Positions 60,659 to 64,000 of a stretch of DNA of 64,000 nucleotides are shown in pieces. The translations under genes were made by a program, and so were the position numbers. The DNA is taken from positions 186,001 to 250,000 of the forward strand of contig NZ_JAKLWS010000002.1 in the NCBI RefSeq assembly GCF_022012475.1. The letters run 5' to 3'. The notes beneath the pieces were generated by a model. That model did no database searches. It worked only from the letters and a program-made list of their open reading frames with translations, and was not told the origin of the DNA. Origin of the DNA: Rhodohalobacter sulfatireducens (lineage in GTDB: Bacteria; Bacteroidota; Rhodothermia; Balneolales; Balneolaceae). Numbering within the stretch: the first letter of the stretch is position 1; each line of letters begins with the position of its first letter.

Positions 60659-61381
60659 ATGCTTTACTCTCGAATTTTGTTTTACCTGTCTTTACTTGCA
60701 GTACTCGTTTTCATTGCATCGGGTTATGGTTACAACTGGGAGATATGGTCTCTCGGAATGGCATTTACACTCCTAACCTACAGTGCATATGCTACGATTG
60801 CCCTTGCACTGATTGGATTAATTTCGATATGGTTTTTAAGAAAAGGCCGGGCGAAAGCCATTGTTTTTGCCGTGTTGGCATTATTACTGACAGGTTCTGT
60901 TTCCATAACAGCTTTATACTGGCAGCAACGAGCTCAATCCGTTCCTCCCATTCACGATATAACAACAGATATCGAGAATCCACCGGAATTTTCTGCGATG
61001 CTGAGGCTTCGGGCCGATGCTCCTAATCCGCCGGAATATGCCGGGCCGGAAACTGCCGAGGCACAACGAGAAGCTTATCCCGAAATTCAGCCTATTATTT
61101 TACCTGAGAATCTGCAAGACGTCATGGATGCTGCCGTGATGTTGATCACCGATCGTGAATGGAAACTTGTGGCGATCAATCGGAACCAGGGTCGAATAGA
61201 AGCAACAGAGAAACTGGCCTGGTTTGGATTTAAGGATGATGTTGTTCTTCGGTTCACAGAAACTGCAGAAGGAACCCTTGTAGATATGCGTTCGAAATCC
61301 AGGATTGGCCGGGGCGATGTAGGCGTAAATGCTCAAAGGATTGAAGAATTTTTGGAAGATTTAGAGGATAGTGTTGATTAA
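60659..61381 (+). CDS. DUF1499 membrane protein
   Basis: Protein of 240 aa from the ATG at 60659 (a TTG 9 bp upstream was rejected). Three transmembrane helices (about 6-24, 38-60, 66-90) are followed by a DUF1499 domain (about 130-238: NLQDVMDAAVMLITDREWKLV, then FKDDVVLRFTETAEGTLVDMRSKSRIGRGDVGVNA in parts). DUF1499 has no established activity. Stand-alone. Confidence 0.85.
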   Translation: MLYSRILFYLSLLAVLVFIASGYGYNWEIWSLGMAFTLLTYSAYATIALALIGLISIWFLRKGRAKAIVFAVLALLLTGSVSITALYWQQRAQSVPPIHDITTDIENPPEFSAMLRLRADAPNPPEYAGPETAEAQREAYPEIQPIILPENLQDVMDAAVMLITDREWKLVAINRNQGRIEATEKLAWFGFKDDVVLRFTETAEGTLVDMRSKSRIGRGDVGVNAQRIEEFLEDLEDSVD

Positions 61382-61485
61382 AGATTCACTCAGTTGGATG
61401 TATGCAAAAAATTGAGAAATTTAGATTGAGGACTGGGCAGTGTTCATTTTGACTTTCACTTCAAATATTCCAGAACCTTTTTTGG

Positions 61486-61522
61486 CACAACCCACAACCC
61501 ACAACCCACAACCCACAACCCA
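61486..61522. repeat. Heptamer tandem repeat, about 5.3 copies of CACAACC
   Basis: 37 bp array of 7 bp units that ends 5 bp before the ATG of the VOC gene, so it occupies the place of the ribosome-binding region. It recalls the CCAGAAA array at 15554 in unit length. Confidence 0.85.
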
Positions 61523-61527
61523 ATTTT

Positions 61528-61947
61528 ATGAGCATACCTCGTTTCCATCTCGCTTTTCCCGTTAAAGAACTCGAAAAAACGCTTGCCTTTTATCGAGATA
61601 TACTTGGGTGTAAAACCGGTCGCAGTTCCGATAAATGGATCGATTTTGATTTTTGGGGCCACCAGGTGGTGGCGCACGTCAGCCCGGAGGATGCCGGGAA
61701 ATCAGCTTCGAATGAGGTTGATGGCCACAAAGTTCCGGCAAAACATTTTGGGGTAATCTTGGAGTGGGATGAATTTTTTGAACTGGCCGAACGCCTGGAA
61801 GAGCACGATCTGGATTTTATTATTGAGCCATACATTCGGTTCAAAGGAAAACCCGGAGAACAAGCCACCATGTTTTTCCTTGATCCGAGCGGAAATGCAC
61901 TTGAGTTTAAGGCGTTTCGGGATGAGTCGCAGATTTTTGCGAAGTAA
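61528..61947 (+). CDS. VOC-family protein (glyoxalase/dioxygenase-like)
   Basis: Protein of 139 aa. RFHLAFPVKELEKTLAFYRDILGC opens the VOC fold, and PSGNALEFKAF closes it; the candidate metal residues are His7, Glu near 130 and a His in the middle. The family covers glyoxalases, dioxygenases and resistance proteins; the exact role is not evident. The heptamer repeat directly upstream leaves no normal Shine-Dalgarno sequence. Confidence 0.85.
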   Translation: MSIPRFHLAFPVKELEKTLAFYRDILGCKTGRSSDKWIDFDFWGHQVVAHVSPEDAGKSASNEVDGHKVPAKHFGVILEWDEFFELAERLEEHDLDFIIEPYIRFKGKPGEQATMFFLDPSGNALEFKAFRDESQIFAK

Positions 61948-62082
61948 CCCATCCCCTCAATCCCCTTCCCTATCCCGAAAAACACGGAACAAGGAAGGGG
62001 AGGTAAATTCATGGCCAAACAAAAGCCCCTCCTTGTTTCAACAGTGCTTTTCTGTTGAAATAGGGAGGGGTTTGGGGTGGGT
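61947..62082. repeat. Nested palindromic spacer element
   Basis: ACCCATCCCCTC at the left and GGGGTGGGT at the right end frame inner pairs: AACAAGGA (61989) with TCCTTGTT, and TCAACAG with CTGTTGA. About 136 bp between convergent genes. Similar C/G-rich nested repeats are common in this group of bacteria; no coding capacity. Confidence 0.55.
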
Positions 62083-62097
62083 CAAAATCGCAAAGAT

Positions 62098-63096
62098 TTA
62101 AGAAGAGCTCACCTTGGCTTCCTCAACAAACGGAATAACGGTTTCCCGCAGGAAATCAAAAATTCGATCCTGATAGCGTCGGGATCCGCTGCTTCGACCG
62201 AGATCGGAAGTGATAGAGATAACAGCTTCAAGTTCCGGTAAGATCATGATGTACTGCCCGCCATTTCCCCATGCAAAGAAGAGCTGGTATTTGCCAACAG
62301 GCCTTCTCCACCACATATACCCGTAATTGTAAGGATTGTAATTGCTGCGTGTGTACACCTGAACGGATTCCAAAATCCAATCTTTTGAAACTATTCTTTG
62401 ACCGTTATACTCCCCTACATCCATCATCATCGTGCCGATTTTCAACAAGTCTAGCGGGGCTACGGCAAGGTTGTTGCCACCCATATAATATCCCTGCGGG
62501 TCGCGATCCCAGCCTCCAATTTGAATATCCATCGGTTCAAACAGATGCTCATTGGCAAAAGCCCGTGTGGACATCCCTGTGGCTTTGGTTAGAATCACAG
62601 AGAGCAGATGCGACGTCCCTGTGCTGTACACCATCTCCCCGCCCGGCTCCTCAACGAAGGGCTGGTCGAGGGTAAACTCAACCCAATTATTACTCATTAC
62701 CCAGCGTCCGTAGTTCCGGAAGCTGGTGGTTTCGAGCCCGCTTCGCATCGTCAAAAGATCTTGTAGCGTGATGGCAGCTTTTGCCGAATCAGGATTTTGC
62801 TCAAAATAGTCCGGGAAAAAATCACTTAGCGGTTGATCGACCCCCTTAATGAATCCCTTATCTATAGCAATTCCAATCAATAATGAGACGATACTTTTGG
62901 ATGCCGATTTAATATTCGTGGGATCATTTCCACCTATCGAGCCGTTGTACTCTTCGTGGATAATTTCTCCATCTTTCTGGATGATAAGACTTTGAATGGT
63001 TCCGATATCAAAAACGTCATTCAGCGTTTCCTGTTGGAAAGCAAAACCCCGGGTAATTGACAGTAAACAGATGATAAAAGGAAGAATAAATTTCAT
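62098..63096 (-). CDS. Serine hydrolase, class C beta-lactamase-related, secreted
   Basis: Protein of 332 aa. Signal peptide 1-20; SxxK motif SASK (64-67) and second motif YST (157-159), with the third motif in the GNGGQYI region (about 276-282). Without the extra C-terminal domain of the gene at 17504. Probably a periplasmic esterase or peptidase, not a beta-lactamase in the resistance sense. Stand-alone. Confidence 0.88.
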   Translation of the reverse strand: MKFILPFIICLLSITRGFAFQQETLNDVFDIGTIQSLIIQKDGEIIHEEYNGSIGGNDPTNIKSASKSIVSLLIGIAIDKGFIKGVDQPLSDFFPDYFEQNPDSAKAAITLQDLLTMRSGLETTSFRNYGRWVMSNNWVEFTLDQPFVEEPGGEMVYSTGTSHLLSVILTKATGMSTRAFANEHLFEPMDIQIGGWDRDPQGYYMGGNNLAVAPLDLLKIGTMMMDVGEYNGQRIVSKDWILESVQVYTRSNYNPYNYGYMWWRRPVGKYQLFFAWGNGGQYIMILPELEAVISITSDLGRSSGSRRYQDRIFDFLRETVIPFVEEAKVSSS

Positions 63097-63250
63097 GGCT
63101 CTAGATACAACAGCAGAAAATTAATATCAATGGTTGCAGAGTTAACGCTTATGAGATTTACAACGTTTAAAACTTTTAGAAGAAACTGTTTTTATAAACA
63201 CGTTTGAGCGTCCATCTCCATGTTGTATATTTGAGAAAAGCAAAACGAGT

Positions 63251-64000
63251 ATGACTGACACTATTCAACTATCCATCATCTTAACGACTCACGCCAGGGA
63301 AAAGCATTTCAGCTCGCTGTTGAATGATATTCTTGAATTTGAGCACGGAAAGTTTGAGCTGATTGTTATTGATGATGCGTCTGACCCTGTTACATCGCAA
63401 GCGATTCAAAAAAAGATTGCTGCCAGCGGTAATGACCGGGTATACCTGTTTGAACACGATGAATCTAAAGGCAGGGGAGCATGCCTGAATGAGGCACTGG
63501 TTCAAGCATCCGGAACGATGATTTGGGCTCCATTGAGAGCCGATCGGCTGAATGAATCATTATTGAAGGAAGCGATCCGGAAATTCAAAGCCGATCCTGC
63601 CGCATTTTGGGTACTCGATTATAAACTCCCTGAAGAACCGGTGGATTGGGTTGATGCCGCCGAGGAGGGAGACTTACCGGATGACAGTTGCATGATTTGG
63701 AACCGTAATGTAATTCATCCCGAGCAGCTTTTTTTTAACCCGTTTTTAGAGCACCTACACGGAGCCGAATTGGCATTTCGCCTGGTAGACAGTAATGTTT
63801 GGTATACGACCGACCCATTTTTTGTGGTAGCTGATGATCAATCCGTCCATCCTACGCACCTGGATATCCAGGAGTTCTTGTATACCGCCCTGAGATTGAA
63901 CAATGAAAGTGAGGTCCGAAAAGCTTTACTCGATGAGCTTCTGGATTCCGAATCAAGGCTTAAAAAACAAACTTCGGATGACGAATTCCTGATTCAATCC
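63251..64000 (+). CDS. Family 2 glycosyltransferase, 3' end cut by the window
   Basis: ATG at 63251 opens a frame with no stop to the window edge (250 codons). The start LSIILTTHAREKHFSSLL and LIVIDDASDP, then GRGACLNEALVQASG, are the GT-A nucleotide-sugar binding core of GT2 enzymes, which transfer sugars to polysaccharides or lipid carriers. The usual DxD reads ADRLN (about 97-101). Acceptor and donor are unknown. Confidence 0.85.
   Translation, partial: MTDTIQLSIILTTHAREKHFSSLLNDILEFEHGKFELIVIDDASDPVTSQAIQKKIAASGNDRVYLFEHDESKGRGACLNEALVQASGTMIWAPLRADRLNESLLKEAIRKFKADPAAFWVLDYKLPEEPVDWVDAAEEGDLPDDSCMIWNRNVIHPEQLFFNPFLEHLHGAELAFRLVDSNVWYTTDPFFVVADDQSVHPTHLDIQEFLYTALRLNNESEVRKALLDELLDSESRLKKQTSDDEFLIQS

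Overview
The window looks like chromosome of a moderately AT-rich, Gram-negative member of the Bacteroidota/Balneolota (FCB) group, probably Balneolaceae-like. This is inferred from a FecI-FecR-STN/TonB receptor cassette, a DUF4856-imelysin-HTTM-TonB receptor iron cluster, several Tat-exported enzymes with an N/S-R-R/K-D-F-L-K start, WbqC and PIN-PhoH proteins, and ATP-type PEP carboxykinase. I see no rRNA, tRNA, CRISPR array, intact insertion sequence or prophage.

Layout. 1-1.8 kb: a cut Gfo/Idh oxidoreductase and a sugar isomerase-like TIM barrel. 2.0-3.0 kb: an APS reductase gene (cysH) behind a polycysteine leader peptide and a complete transcription attenuator. 3.1-5.7 kb: a ZIP metal transporter with a metal-regulator-like operator, then pckA. 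6.0-12.3 kb: iron-type operon (DUF4856, imelysin, HTTM, TonB receptor) with two operator-like boxes. 12.4-20.5 kb: PhoH, HigBA, an rRNA/tRNA methyltransferase, ALDH7, a serine hydrolase, a Phd/VapC module and WbqC, with many dispersed repeats. 20.7-23.7 kb: pcm, a fasciclin protein and an unknown protein. 24.0-28.3 kb: sigma factor, anti-sigma factor and transducing TonB receptor. 28.7-37.5 kb: a run of Tat/Sec-exported hydrolases and a GH109-like oxidoreductase with an atypical Nramp transporter, probably for uptake and breakdown of a carbohydrate or glycoconjugate. 37.6-42.5 kb: a toxin-antitoxin pair fused into the cutC reading order, Cu/Zn SOD, and two paralogous alpha/beta hydrolases, one with its nucleophile lost. 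42.9-48.6 kb: glyS, asd, a LolA-like protein, DUF5995 and lgt. 48.7-52.3 kb: the most unusual pair, an actin-fold ATPase whose phosphate-1 motif sits at the C-terminus (circular permutation) beside a protein predicted to run from an outer-membrane barrel through a coiled coil and acidic linker to an inner-membrane helix and cytoplasmic tail. 52.8-64 kb: AsmA, a lipoprotein/TonB receptor pair, gltX, DUF1499, a VOC protein, a serine hydrolase and a cut GT2 glycosyltransferase.

Best leads: (1) the cysteine-codon attenuator before cysH, in which four RNA segments can form trp-like alternative structures; (2) the circularly permuted actin-like protein and its trans-envelope neighbour. Secondary leads are the tandem metal boxes, a family of 94-98 bp elements with 15 bp inverted ends around the Phd/VapC locus, heptamer tandem repeats just before two genes, and an Nramp homologue lacking both metal-binding motifs. 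Functions are assigned from recognised family motifs only; no database search was possible.
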